Position numbers and translations under genes: made by a program. The notes below the pieces were generated by a model. It saw only the letters and a program-made list of their open reading frames with translations. It ran no database searches and was not told the DNA's origin. DNA of 64,000 nt from UBA6623 sp965248235 (GTDB lineage Bacteria > Acidobacteriota > Terriglobia > Bryobacterales > UBA6623): contig CBDFIU010000002.1 in the NCBI GenBank assembly GCA_965248235.1, positions 434,001-498,000 of the forward strand, written 5' to 3'. Every line of letters begins with the position of its first letter. Positions within the stretch are counted from its first letter, which is position 1. Below, piece by piece: positions 7,594 through 15,357 of this stretch.

Positions 7594-8937
7594 GTGAAGA
7601 TGGCGAAAAAGTATTTCGGAACCGACGGAATCCGCGGTGTTGCCGGTCAAGCTCCGCTTGACGACGCCACGGTCTACGCGGTCGGCGCGGCACTCGGCGG
7701 GTCGCTCGAAAAGTCAGCCCACGCCCCGCGCGTGCTGATCGGGATGGATACCCGCGAATCGGGCCCCCGCATCGCCGCGCTGCTGGCCGGAGGGCTCGAA
7801 CAAGCCGGCACGGAGGTCGAGTTCGCGGGTGTCGTCACGACTCCCGCCGTCGCCTATTTGACTCAGCAAGGTCCCTACGCGGCGGGCGTAATGGTCTCGG
7901 CGTCTCACAATCCCTTCGAGGACAACGGCATCAAGATTTTCGGCGAGTCGGGCTACAAGTTGCCCGACAGCCTCGAGGAGCAAATCGAGACGGCTGTTGA
8001 AGAGGGTTCGGCGGCCGGCATCGAACCGCGGCCGGCTGATCTCGTCCAGGACGAAACCGCCCTCGATCACTACCTCGACCACCTAGCCGCCTTGTGGCAA
8101 ACCGGCTCGGCACCTCGTGTGGTTGTCGACTGCGCCAACGGCGCCGCTTTCGAGGCCGCGCCCAAACTTTTCGAACGGCTCGGCATCGACGCCGAATTCC
8201 TGGGCTGCTCTCCGGACGGCCGCAACATCAATCTCAATTGCGGCTCGCTTCACATGGAGGATCTTCAGCGGCGCGTCGCCGCGGGCAACGCCGATCTCGG
8301 CGTGGCTTTCGACGGTGACGCGGACCGGGCGCTATTCACAACCGAGAACGGGGATTTGGTCGACGGCGACGCGGTCTTGCTGCTCGCCGCCGAATACCTC
8401 GCCGAACGCGACCGCCTTGCTCACGCCACGGTCGTGACTACGCTGATGGCGAATATGGGCCTGGCGAAAAGTCTCGGTGATCGCGGCATTTCGATGGTGA
8501 GAACCGCGGTCGGCGACAAGTACGTCCTTGAAGAAATGCGGCGCCGCGGCGCGGTGCTGGGTGGGGAGCAGTCGGGACACATCATCTTCGCCGATGCCGC
8601 GACCACCGGCGACGGCCTGCTCACCGCCTGCCGCCTGCTTGAAATCGTTGCCGCGTCCGGTGAGCCGCTCAGCCGACTCGCCTCGCGTTTGGAAGTGTTT
8701 CCGCAGACGCTCAGGAATGTTCGAGTCAGCAGCAAGCCGGCGTTGGAAGACGTCCCGGCGATCGCGGAAAAGATCGCCCGCAGCGAGCGGGAGCTGGGTG
8801 ACCGCGGCCGTATCGTGGTGCGCTATTCGGGTACCGAGCCGCTGGCGCGAGTGATGGTCGAAGCCGAAGACCCGGCCGACGTGGAGCGCCATGCCTCCGA
8901 GTTGGCGCGCGCCTTCGAGGAGCACCTGGGCGCATGA
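7594..8937 (+). CDS. glmM: Phosphoglucosamine mutase
   Basis: Converts glucosamine-6-phosphate to glucosamine-1-phosphate for UDP-GlcNAc, hence peptidoglycan and LPS. The 447 residues match the family's usual length. Visible motifs are FGTDGIRG at the N-terminus, the phosphoserine loop VMVSASHNPFEDNGIK, the metal loop VAFDGDADRALF, the sugar-binding GGEQSGHII and the phosphate-binding RYSGTEPLARVMVEA. The start is either GTG 7594 or ATG 7600; neither has a strong ribosome site. The stop overlaps the next start by 4 nt (ATGA), so the downstream membrane protein is probably translationally coupled. Confidence 0.96.
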   Translation: MKMAKKYFGTDGIRGVAGQAPLDDATVYAVGAALGGSLEKSAHAPRVLIGMDTRESGPRIAALLAGGLEQAGTEVEFAGVVTTPAVAYLTQQGPYAAGVMVSASHNPFEDNGIKIFGESGYKLPDSLEEQIETAVEEGSAAGIEPRPADLVQDETALDHYLDHLAALWQTGSAPRVVVDCANGAAFEAAPKLFERLGIDAEFLGCSPDGRNINLNCGSLHMEDLQRRVAAGNADLGVAFDGDADRALFTTENGDLVDGDAVLLLAAEYLAERDRLAHATVVTTLMANMGLAKSLGDRGISMVRTAVGDKYVLEEMRRRGAVLGGEQSGHIIFADAATTGDGLLTACRLLEIVAASGEPLSRLASRLEVFPQTLRNVRVSSKPALEDVPAIAEKIARSERELGDRGRIVVRYSGTEPLARVMVEAEDPADVERHASELARAFEEHLGA

Positions 8938-9755
8938 GCCGCCGCGGCGCGGAGGCGGAAGCCCCGGGGAATTCCCCGCGAGTCCGCCGTGCCGACCCCA
9001 CTCTGGAAGCCGGGCGAGGGGAGAGCCCGCAAGACTCGGCGCGGCGCTTTGGGCTGCCGCGCCTGCTCGGGCGTCTACTCTACGCCGCGTTTTGGGTGGT
9101 GTTGATTTTTCCTTGGATTCGTCGGCAACGACGCAGGCCTTCTTGGAACCGTATCCGCGTTCTCGCCGGCCTGGCCAGTGCGGCGGCGGCGGCCCTAGGT
9201 TGGACGTTTTCGGCAACTTGGCCGCTTGTCCTTGGCGCAATGCTCTTCGCGGCGGCCTTGATTGTCGTACCCGCGAAAGACCCGGACCGCGAGCGCCGTA
9301 GGCAGACCCAATATGGGGCGCAATCGTTCCTCAACGGCGGAGTGTTCGCCGGGGGGCGGCTTCCCGGGGATGCATCGGTTGACGAAGGCGCGGCGCTTTA
9401 CCTGCTGGTTCGTGATGCGGAGCTATTGCTCGTTCCGCAAGACGCCGACGACGAGGTGTCGGCGGTGATCGATTTGCGCGAAGTCGCGAAGGTTCTTGTG
9501 GACGGTGAACCCTACCGTCCGGTCTTCATCCCGGAAGCCAAAGACCCGCTGGTGCGCGAGGAGCAGGTCGACCGTTCGAGGAGTTCGACGATGGAACTGG
9601 TCTTCGAGGACGAGACCTCCGTCGGATTCCTCTATCGCGGGGCGTTCTCGCGGCACCTGGCCGAATCGACCGCGCACGCTATTGACCAAGCCCGGCGCTC
9701 AGCGAACGGTATCGCCGGCCAATCCCCAGAAGTCTTCCACATAGTAGGAAGATAG
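8934..9755 (+). CDS. Membrane protein of unknown function
   Basis: Protein of 273 residues that I do not recognise. A charged, Arg-rich N-terminus (~40 residues) leads to a hydrophobic stretch (LLYAAFWVVLIFPW), then a second pair of hydrophobic segments around ASAAAAALGWTFSATWPLVL and AMLFAAALIVVP. The C-terminal ~140 residues are soluble and acidic, with predicted beta strands (YLLVRDAELLLVPQ, SAVIDLREVAKVLV). It starts inside the glmM stop codon, which suggests co-expression. Its last 57 nt overlap the 3' end of the convergent radical SAM gene. A role linked to cell-wall precursor supply is only a guess from position. Confidence 0.7.
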   Translation: MSRRGAEAEAPGNSPRVRRADPTLEAGRGESPQDSARRFGLPRLLGRLLYAAFWVVLIFPWIRRQRRRPSWNRIRVLAGLASAAAAALGWTFSATWPLVLGAMLFAAALIVVPAKDPDRERRRQTQYGAQSFLNGGVFAGGRLPGDASVDEGAALYLLVRDAELLLVPQDADDEVSAVIDLREVAKVLVDGEPYRPVFIPEAKDPLVREEQVDRSRSSTMELVFEDETSVGFLYRGAFSRHLAESTAHAIDQARRSANGIAGQSPEVFHIVGR

Positions 9756-10745
9756 GACGTTTCCAAACAGGAAGCAGCTCGCCTTGCACTGGGGCACTTC
9801 GCCGTAAAGCCGCCGACCGCGCTCGAAAGCGGCCCGGATCGACCCCTCCTCGAGTACGTTGCCGGCGATTTTGCGCAGCACTTCACAGGGATAGAAAACA
9901 TCGCCGTTGGGGTAGACGCGCGGAAACATCGTCGGGTAGCACTTGAACTCCTCGAACAGCAGCAGAGTCCGCAGCAATTTCGGCGTGCCGTTGATGCGAG
10001 CGGCCTTGCGCTTTCGCATGTCGATCAGCTTTTCGACGAAGTCGCGGTAGCGATCTTCCTCGAGCAGGGTGTAGTCGGGGTATTTGCCGTTGGTCTGCGC
10101 CGATTGGACGGAGAACACGAAGCCTTGCTCGCGGCAGAAATCGAGAATGCGCTCGGCTTCATCGATATTGCGGCGCTCGAGCACGCAACTGATCGTGACG
10201 GCTTCGGGCGGCAGTTTTTCTTTTACCGCGATGAGATTCTCGATCACCTTGCCGACATTGGCCGGTTTCGATGTCGGCTCGGTCGGGTCGGGCGTGATGG
10301 CGTCGAGGCTGACGACGAGGCCGTTGAGGTGTTCGAGCAGGTCCGGGTGGCGATCGAGCAAGACGCCGTTGGTGACCATCAGCAGCGAACGAAAGCCCAC
10401 GTCGCGGCGCGCGGCGCGAACCAACTCGTCGATGTCGGGCCGCATCAAGCATTCTCCGCCGGTGATGAGCATGGTGTCGACGTCTTTGCGAATGGCGCGA
10501 AAAATGCGAATCGTGGTTGCGGTGTCGACCTCTTCGCTGAAAACTTCGGGGTTCTTCTGATTGCAGTAGCTGCAATCGAGATTGCATTTGTGGGTGGCGT
10601 AGAAAATCGCCGAATAGGGCGTTACGAGGGTCGTCTTGCGGACGTTGCGGCGGTAGAGGTTCCCGAAATAGGCTCGGAAGTTTTTGACGACGAAGGGGTA
10701 GTGACGGAGCATCCCCTCGATCAGCCGGTGGCGCGTAAGCTGCAT
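9699..10745 (-). CDS. Radical SAM enzyme with C-terminal cysteine region
   Basis: Protein of 348 residues. The [4Fe-4S]-SAM motif CNLDCSYC sits at residue ~54 after SAIFYATHK. It is followed by the glycine-rich TMLITGGECLMRPDIDELV and the strand LVVSLDA. C-terminal cysteines (CYPTMFPRVYPNGDVFYPCE and QCKASC) resemble the auxiliary-cluster or capping region of SPASM/twitch enzymes such as MoaA/PqqE/anSME relatives. The N-terminal ~40 residues (FVVKNFRAYFGNLYRRN) resemble those of radical SAM proteins acting on lipids or peptides. Substrate unknown. No peptide substrate gene was found next to it. Confidence 0.85.
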   Translation of the reverse strand: MQLTRHRLIEGMLRHYPFVVKNFRAYFGNLYRRNVRKTTLVTPYSAIFYATHKCNLDCSYCNQKNPEVFSEEVDTATTIRIFRAIRKDVDTMLITGGECLMRPDIDELVRAARRDVGFRSLLMVTNGVLLDRHPDLLEHLNGLVVSLDAITPDPTEPTSKPANVGKVIENLIAVKEKLPPEAVTISCVLERRNIDEAERILDFCREQGFVFSVQSAQTNGKYPDYTLLEEDRYRDFVEKLIDMRKRKAARINGTPKLLRTLLLFEEFKCYPTMFPRVYPNGDVFYPCEVLRKIAGNVLEEGSIRAAFERGRRLYGEVPQCKASCFLFGNVLSSYYVEDFWGLAGDTVR

Positions 10746-10843
10746 CGGTTCCCGAAGTATGCCACACCGAGGTGAGTCATACCCGGCCGGACTACACTAG
10801 AGATCAGTCGCGCAAAGGCCGATCAGGTCTTGCGGCATCCCTT

Positions 10844-11629
10844 ATGGAAACGTCCTCGAGACAACCCGACTCGGTGCTTTCGATCATGGCGCACCCCGAC
10901 GACGCGGAGTTTTTTTGCGCCGGGACTCTGACACGATTGCAAGAGAAGCGCTTCGAAATCCACATCGCTTCGATGACGCCCGGCGACTGCGGCAGCACCG
11001 AACACGGGGCGTCTGAAATCGCCGCCCTTCGCAAGGCCGAAGGACGCGAAGCCGCCGCGAAAATTCGCGCATCCTACGACTGCCTCGAAAGCCGCGACTT
11101 GCTGGTGCGCTACGATCCCGAGCATATCCGGAGCGCCGTCGAGATCATTCGACGTCTGCGGCCGACGATGGTTATCACGCACTCGCCGCAAGACTATTTG
11201 CCCGACCATGAGATGACTGCTCTGGTTGTCCGCAACGCCTGCTTCGCGGCGTCGGCGCCCAACTTCGACACCGGCCGACGGCCCGCCGAACCCGCGACCG
11301 AAGCGATCCCGCACCTCTACTACGCCGCCCCGGCCGCCGGCACCGACATTTTCGGCGATCCGGTTCCCTCGACGCTGTTGGTCGACATTTCCGACGTCAT
11401 CGGTTTGAAAAGCGACATGCTGGCCTGCCATAAGAGCCAGCGAGAGTGGCTTCGCGCGCAACACGGCATGGACCACTACATCGAGGAAATGAGCAACTGG
11501 AGTGCAACGCTGGGAGCGCAAGGGGAAGTGGCGTTCGCCGAAGGGTTTCGGCAGCATCGCGGGCATCCCTACCCGCAAGACGATCGTCTGGGTGATTTGC
11601 TGGGCGCGGTGAAAACCAGATCCGGGTGA
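10844..11629 (+). CDS. PIG-L/LmbE family deacetylase
   Basis: Zinc-dependent de-N-acetylase of about 261 residues. The hallmark AHPDDAEFFCAGTL near the N-terminus carries the catalytic Asp and zinc ligands, and HSPQDYLPDHEMTALVVRNACF gives the second metal-binding His region. The family removes acetyl groups from GlcNAc-type sugars (BshB, MshB, GlcNAc-PI deacetylase); the actual substrate is unknown. The ATG at 10844 gives a family-like N-terminus (METSSRQPDSVLSIMAHPDD). An in-frame ATG at 10772 would add 24 unmatched residues. It is divergent from the radical SAM gene, with 98 bp between the chosen starts. Confidence 0.88.
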   Translation: METSSRQPDSVLSIMAHPDDAEFFCAGTLTRLQEKRFEIHIASMTPGDCGSTEHGASEIAALRKAEGREAAAKIRASYDCLESRDLLVRYDPEHIRSAVEIIRRLRPTMVITHSPQDYLPDHEMTALVVRNACFAASAPNFDTGRRPAEPATEAIPHLYYAAPAAGTDIFGDPVPSTLLVDISDVIGLKSDMLACHKSQREWLRAQHGMDHYIEEMSNWSATLGAQGEVAFAEGFRQHRGHPYPQDDRLGDLLGAVKTRSG

Positions 11630-11679
11630 GCCGGAGGAAACGATTTACTCACGGAATCGAGGCCGGTGAGCCTGCCATA

Positions 11680-11889
11680 TCATTTCTCGACGTTCCAGTT
11701 CTCCTCGATCGGTGAGATGATGTCGTTCTCCCACAGGACACTTCCCACGAGGTCAGGTGGCCGCGGGTCGTTCACGGGAGCAACTTTTGCGACCGGCTTA
11801 CCGCGTTTGGTGACGATGAATTCGCGTCCTGTGCGCGCGACTCCGTCAAGCAACGCCAAACAGTCGGCCTTGAATTCTTCGGCCGGCAC
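11680..11889 (-). CDS. Orphan Phd/YefM-type antitoxin
   Basis: Protein of 69 residues: PAEEFKADCLALLDGVARTG followed by REFIVTKRGKPVAKVAPV is the DNA-binding fold of type II antitoxins. The C-terminus (SVLWENDIISPIEENWNVEK) is the usual toxin-wrapping tail with W/I/P. The listed start is GTG 11889. Five codons further upstream, the sequence encodes T-K-T-R-L-V-P-A, where relatives read M-K-T-x-x-P-A, so an original ATG may have become ACG. No VapC- or Doc-like toxin gene lies downstream: only 50 bp separate it from the convergent PIG-L gene. Confidence 0.8.
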   Translation of the reverse strand: MPAEEFKADCLALLDGVARTGREFIVTKRGKPVAKVAPVNDPRPPDLVGSVLWENDIISPIEENWNVEK

Positions 11890-11946
11890 AAGCCGGGTTT
11901 TCGTGAGTCCCGGTCCAGGTTGTCAGTGCCTGATTGCAACCAAGTT

Positions 11947-12726
11947 CTAGCGCACCAGAAACCATTCGTTGTGGAGGTCGGGTTTGTTGTAGCGTAGCTC
12001 GTCGCCTGACCCGTGACGTAGGACCTTGCGGCCCGCCGCGTTGACGACGGCGTGGGCGGCGGCGGTATCCCATTCCATGGTGGGTCCGAAGCGGGGGTAC
12101 ACGTCGGCGCGGCCGTCGGCCACCATGCAGAGTTTCAGCGAGCTGCCCATGGCGACGAACTCGACTTCTTTGTAGATGGCGCGCTGTTCGTCGAGGAAGG
12201 CGTCCATCTCGGGCGTGGGGTGGGAGAGGCTGCCGGCGATGACAAGCCGATCGCGTGGAGCTTCAGCGGGAGCCGACAGAGCGACCGGCGCGCCGCCCGC
12301 CTCTTTCTTGAAAGCGCCGCGTCCGACTTCGCCCCAATAGAGTAGGTCGAGCGCCGGCGCATAGACGACTCCGGCGCGAGGACGGCCGTTGTCGATCAGC
12401 GCGATGTTGACGGTGAACTGCCCGTTGCGTTTGACGAATTCCTTGGTCCCGTCGAGGGGATCGACGAGCCAGAAACAGTTCCAATCCTTGCGCTGTTCGT
12501 AGGCGTCGTGCTCGCTTTCTTCCGAAAGAATCGGGATGTCCGGATAGCGCTCGCTCAAGCGCGCCGTGATAACTCGGTGCGAGCGCAGGTCGGCCTCGGT
12601 GAGAGGGGAGGCGTCACTCTTACGCTCAACCTCGAAGTCGCCGGCATAAACGTCGAGAATCGCCGCTCCGGCTTCGCGCGCGGTCGCGATCAGGTGGTCG
12701 ATATCGATCGTGTCTAGGGTAGGCAA
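11947..12726 (-). CDS. cysQ: 3'(2'),5'-bisphosphate nucleotidase (CysQ)
   Basis: Inositol-monophosphatase-fold phosphatase of 259 residues that removes the 3'-phosphate of PAP/PAPS in sulfate assimilation. Motifs: SDASPLTEADLRSH, the metal-binding ILSEESEHD, WLVDPLDGTKEFVKRNGQFTVNIAL (DPxDGT), and GPTMEWDTAAAHAVV near the C-terminus. All catalytic residues look intact. The start is TTG 12726 (TTG CCT ACC); no ATG is available because an ATG at 12750 runs into a TGA. About 20 nt upstream lies the dyad GCGGTATTATGAAT, also found upstream of the M1 peptidase gene, a candidate promoter or operator. Confidence 0.93.
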   Translation of the reverse strand: MPTLDTIDIDHLIATAREAGAAILDVYAGDFEVERKSDASPLTEADLRSHRVITARLSERYPDIPILSEESEHDAYEQRKDWNCFWLVDPLDGTKEFVKRNGQFTVNIALIDNGRPRAGVVYAPALDLLYWGEVGRGAFKKEAGGAPVALSAPAEAPRDRLVIAGSLSHPTPEMDAFLDEQRAIYKEVEFVAMGSSLKLCMVADGRADVYPRFGPTMEWDTAAAHAVVNAAGRKVLRHGSGDELRYNKPDLHNEWFLVR

Positions 12727-12742
12727 AGTGTTTTTCAGGCGG

Positions 12743-12773
12743 AGGCATTCATAATACCGCCATGAAAATGGGT
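12743..12773 (-). promoter_or_regulatory. Dyad/extended -10 motif upstream of cysQ
   Basis: On the minus strand TTTTCATGGCGGTATTATGA contains a -10-like TATTAT and the inverted arms TTCAT/ATGAA. Nearly the same sequence (TATCAT instead of TATTAT) lies at 33352-33378 upstream of the M1 peptidase gene. Confidence 0.45.
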
Positions 12774-12804
12774 GTCTATGAGCGGAAAAGTCGAGCGGGA
12801 GTTT

Positions 12805-12904
12805 CCCGCCGTCCTTTCAGGGCTCACGCGCATGGGGGAGGGCTACCCAGGGTTCCGCCTTCGGCTCCACGCGGGCTAGATTCCCTCCGCCGCTTCGCGG
12901 CTCA
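12805..12904. repeat. Three-hairpin intergenic repeat, copy 1
   Basis: Between cysQ and recN. It contains CCGTCCTTTCAGGGCTCA, then CTACCCAGGGTTCCGCCTTC up to GCGGGCTAGATTCC, then CCGCCGCTTCGCGGCTCAAG. The same order of three hairpins occurs at 14828-14920. The gap 12774-13015 holds nothing else I can support. Confidence 0.7.
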
Positions 12905-13015
12905 AGGTGTGCGCGATTTTCCGGGCACAAGAAGAACGCATAATGCGGTCGAAGGTTATCTTCGCGATGGGCGAAAAGTCGATTGGCGGCGCCTCTTCCT
13001 TGCCCCGGGTCGCCA

Positions 13016-14731
13016 TCACCCCGCGGCGGCCTTGCCTTCGCGCTTGATCATCTGTTTCGCGTGTCGCAAGGCCGCGGTCGTGATCGTCTCGCCGGAGAGC
13101 ATACGCGCCAGCTCTTCGATCCGTTGCTTGCCGGAAAGCTGTTCGACCGAGGCGACGGTCGCCCCATCGATCTCTTGCTTGTCGACGACAAAATGCATGT
13201 CGGCGAAACCGGCGATCTGCGCCAGGTGGGTAACGCAAAGCAATTGATGCTCGGCGGCGAGTTTTTCAAGCCTGCGGCCGACGGCTTCGGCGACACGGCC
13301 TCCGACGCCGGCGTCGATTTCGTCGAACACCAAGGTGCGCGGCAAGGCGTTGCCGGCACCGCCCGGGTCGCGCGCGGCCACCAAGCACGTTTTCAACGCC
13401 AACGTGACACGCGACAGCTCGCCGCCCGAGGCCACCTGGGCCAGCGGACGCGGCGGCTGCCCGGGGTTGGCGGAGACCAAAAAACGGACGCCGTCAAGGC
13501 CGCGCGCCGACCATCCGGCTTGGCCCGCCTCCGTCGGCTCAAAGCCGATTTGAAAACGAGCGCGCTCCATCGCCAGCTCTCTGAGTTCGGCCTCGACCTG
13601 CTCCTCGAGACGTCCCGCCGCCTCGCGCCGACGGGCCGACAGCTTCTCGGCGGCGGCTTCGTACTTTTCGGCCGTCTCTTTTTGGCGAGCTTCGAGTTCG
13701 GCCGCGGCCTCGTCGCTCGAACGAAGCTCCTCGACCCGCTCCCGCGCTTCCGCTCCGTAGGCGAGCACTTCCTCGATGCTGCCTCCGTACTTGCGCTGGA
13801 GTTGCTTCAACAGCGCCGCGCGGTCTTCGATCTGCTCGAGCCGGGCCGGGTCGGGCTCCAGGCGATCGAGGTAGGCGCGAAGTTCGAAAGCCGTGTCGTC
13901 CACGCCGGCTTGCGAGGAATCGAGTGTTTCGAGCATGGTTCGAAAGGCGGCGTCGAATTGCGCCAACTCCTCGATTGACCGGCGGGAGGCCTTGAGTTGC
14001 GCGGCGGCCGAGACGGTCGAATCGTAGAGCCGATCGTAGGCCGAGGCGGCGGTCTGCTGGACGCGTTCAAGGTTCCCGAGCAGACGGCGCTCTTGTTCGA
14101 GCTTTTCGAGTTCGCCGGGCTCGGGGGCGGCCTGCTCGATTTCACGAACTTGAAATTCATAGAGGTCGAGCTGCCGCAGCCGCTCTTGCTCATTGCCGCG
14201 CAACTCCTTGAGCCGTTTTCGCCCGTCGCGCCACAAGCCATGGAGCGAGGCAACTTCGGCGGCGAGCGTCTCGGTTTCGGCGAAGGCGTCGAGCATGCCG
14301 AGTTGCGCGCGTGTCGAGAAAAGGTGTTGCTGCTCGTGTTGGCCGTGAATGTCGCCCAGAAACGGCGCCAGTTCACGCAGCCTCGTGAGAGTCACCGGCC
14401 GGCCGTTGATATAGGCGCGCGACTTGCCGCTTGCCAGCACTTCCCGATCGACGATCAGCTCGCCTTGCTCGAAATCCAAACCGGCGTCGTCGAGCAGCGT
14501 CGAGAGTTCGGGCGATTCCGCGGCCGAGAAGACGCCGGAAACCCGAGCACTGCTCTGCCCCGGGCGAATCACCTCCACACCGGCGCGCGCGCCCAACAGC
14601 AACGACAGCGCGTCGACGATAATCGACTTGCCGCTGCCCGTCTCGCCCGTCAGCAGATTCAGCCCGGCGCCGAATCGCAACCGCAACCGGTCAGCGACAA
14701 CGAAGTGTTCGATATTGAGTTCGAGAAGCAT
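13016..14731 (-). CDS. recN: DNA repair ATPase RecN
   Basis: SMC-like ATPase of 571 residues for double-strand break repair. The N-terminal Walker A is LLTGETGSGKSIIVDALSLLLG. A long coiled-coil region occupies residues ~160-390. The ABC signature is ASGGELSRVTLALK, and the Walker B is TLVFDEIDAGVGGRVAEAVG. QLLCVTHLAQIAGFADMHFVV completes the C-terminal half. Length and motif order match RecN of other phyla. Stop at 13016; ATG at 14731 begins MLLELNIEHFVVADRLRLRF, the standard RecN start. It is flanked on both sides by copies of the same three-hairpin repeat. Confidence 0.97.
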   Translation of the reverse strand: MLLELNIEHFVVADRLRLRFGAGLNLLTGETGSGKSIIVDALSLLLGARAGVEVIRPGQSSARVSGVFSAAESPELSTLLDDAGLDFEQGELIVDREVLASGKSRAYINGRPVTLTRLRELAPFLGDIHGQHEQQHLFSTRAQLGMLDAFAETETLAAEVASLHGLWRDGRKRLKELRGNEQERLRQLDLYEFQVREIEQAAPEPGELEKLEQERRLLGNLERVQQTAASAYDRLYDSTVSAAAQLKASRRSIEELAQFDAAFRTMLETLDSSQAGVDDTAFELRAYLDRLEPDPARLEQIEDRAALLKQLQRKYGGSIEEVLAYGAEARERVEELRSSDEAAAELEARQKETAEKYEAAAEKLSARRREAAGRLEEQVEAELRELAMERARFQIGFEPTEAGQAGWSARGLDGVRFLVSANPGQPPRPLAQVASGGELSRVTLALKTCLVAARDPGGAGNALPRTLVFDEIDAGVGGRVAEAVGRRLEKLAAEHQLLCVTHLAQIAGFADMHFVVDKQEIDGATVASVEQLSGKQRIEELARMLSGETITTAALRHAKQMIKREGKAAAG

Positions 14732-14827
14732 GGAAAGCCGTTCGCGGTCGGAAAGAAGAATTGTCCCGTTTCAATGAATTCGCGGTTTCACAACGCCGCC
14801 CTCGAATAGGAGCCAACAGCCTTCCTG

Positions 14828-14920
14828 TCGCCCTTCCAGGGCTCCACCGTGTGGGGTTCTACCCAGGGTTCCGCTTCGGCTCCACTCCGGGCTATATTCC
14901 CGCCGCCGCTTCGCGGCTCA
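14828..14920. repeat. Three-hairpin intergenic repeat, copy 2
   Basis: CGCCCTTCCAGGGCTCC, then TACCCAGGGTTCCGCTTCGG up to CCGGGCTATATTCC, then CGCCGCCGCTTCGCGGCTCA. Same orientation as copy 1, with over 75% of bases shared by eye in the last two hairpins. Confidence 0.72.
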
Positions 14921-15357
14921 AGAGCCCTTCGGCACGTCTTGAATCACTGGATGATTGGATACAGCGGGGAAGCGTCGTTCCGGCATGCCGCGAAACCGGC
15001 GGGCGCGACGACCCGTCCAAGTTCCAACCACACTATTATATGTGGTAGGTTTTTGTATAGTCGTCGGCCCGCCACGGCGGCGGATGTTGTCGGCTTCGCT
15101 TTCGCCGCACAAAGAGCCTTGTCCGCTCGGCGAAATCGGATCGCAACCGGCCGCGCGCCGGCCCCAACGGGATGGGACGAATGGCTCCGCCCTTTTCCTG
15201 AAAGCTTTCCAGCGACTCCGCGGCAATCTTTGTGACACGCTCAGGCAGCGAGCCTATACCCGGTAATCGCCGCCCGCGGTGTGTCGCCCGGGGAGCGGTT
15301 TGCGCCGACCGGCCGATCGTCGATTCGTTGCGAAAAACCGAAAGTTAGGGAGTTCTC
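14921..15357. other. Intergenic region upstream of the Tol-Pal operon
   Basis: No convincing gene. It contains a short palindrome CCACACTATTATATGTGG (15029-15046) that could be an operator. A promoter for tolQ is expected here, but I cannot place it firmly. The rest is GC-rich with several stop codons in each frame. Confidence 0.4.

Noticed and set aside
12983..13978. 331-codon plus-strand frame opposite recN
   Set aside because: Walker A, signature and Walker B of RecN are all in the minus-strand frame; the plus frame has no recognisable domain.
14955..15266. 103-codon frame upstream of tolQ
   Set aside because: No ribosome site, no domain, Arg-rich shadow-like composition; it spans the palindromic intergenic region.
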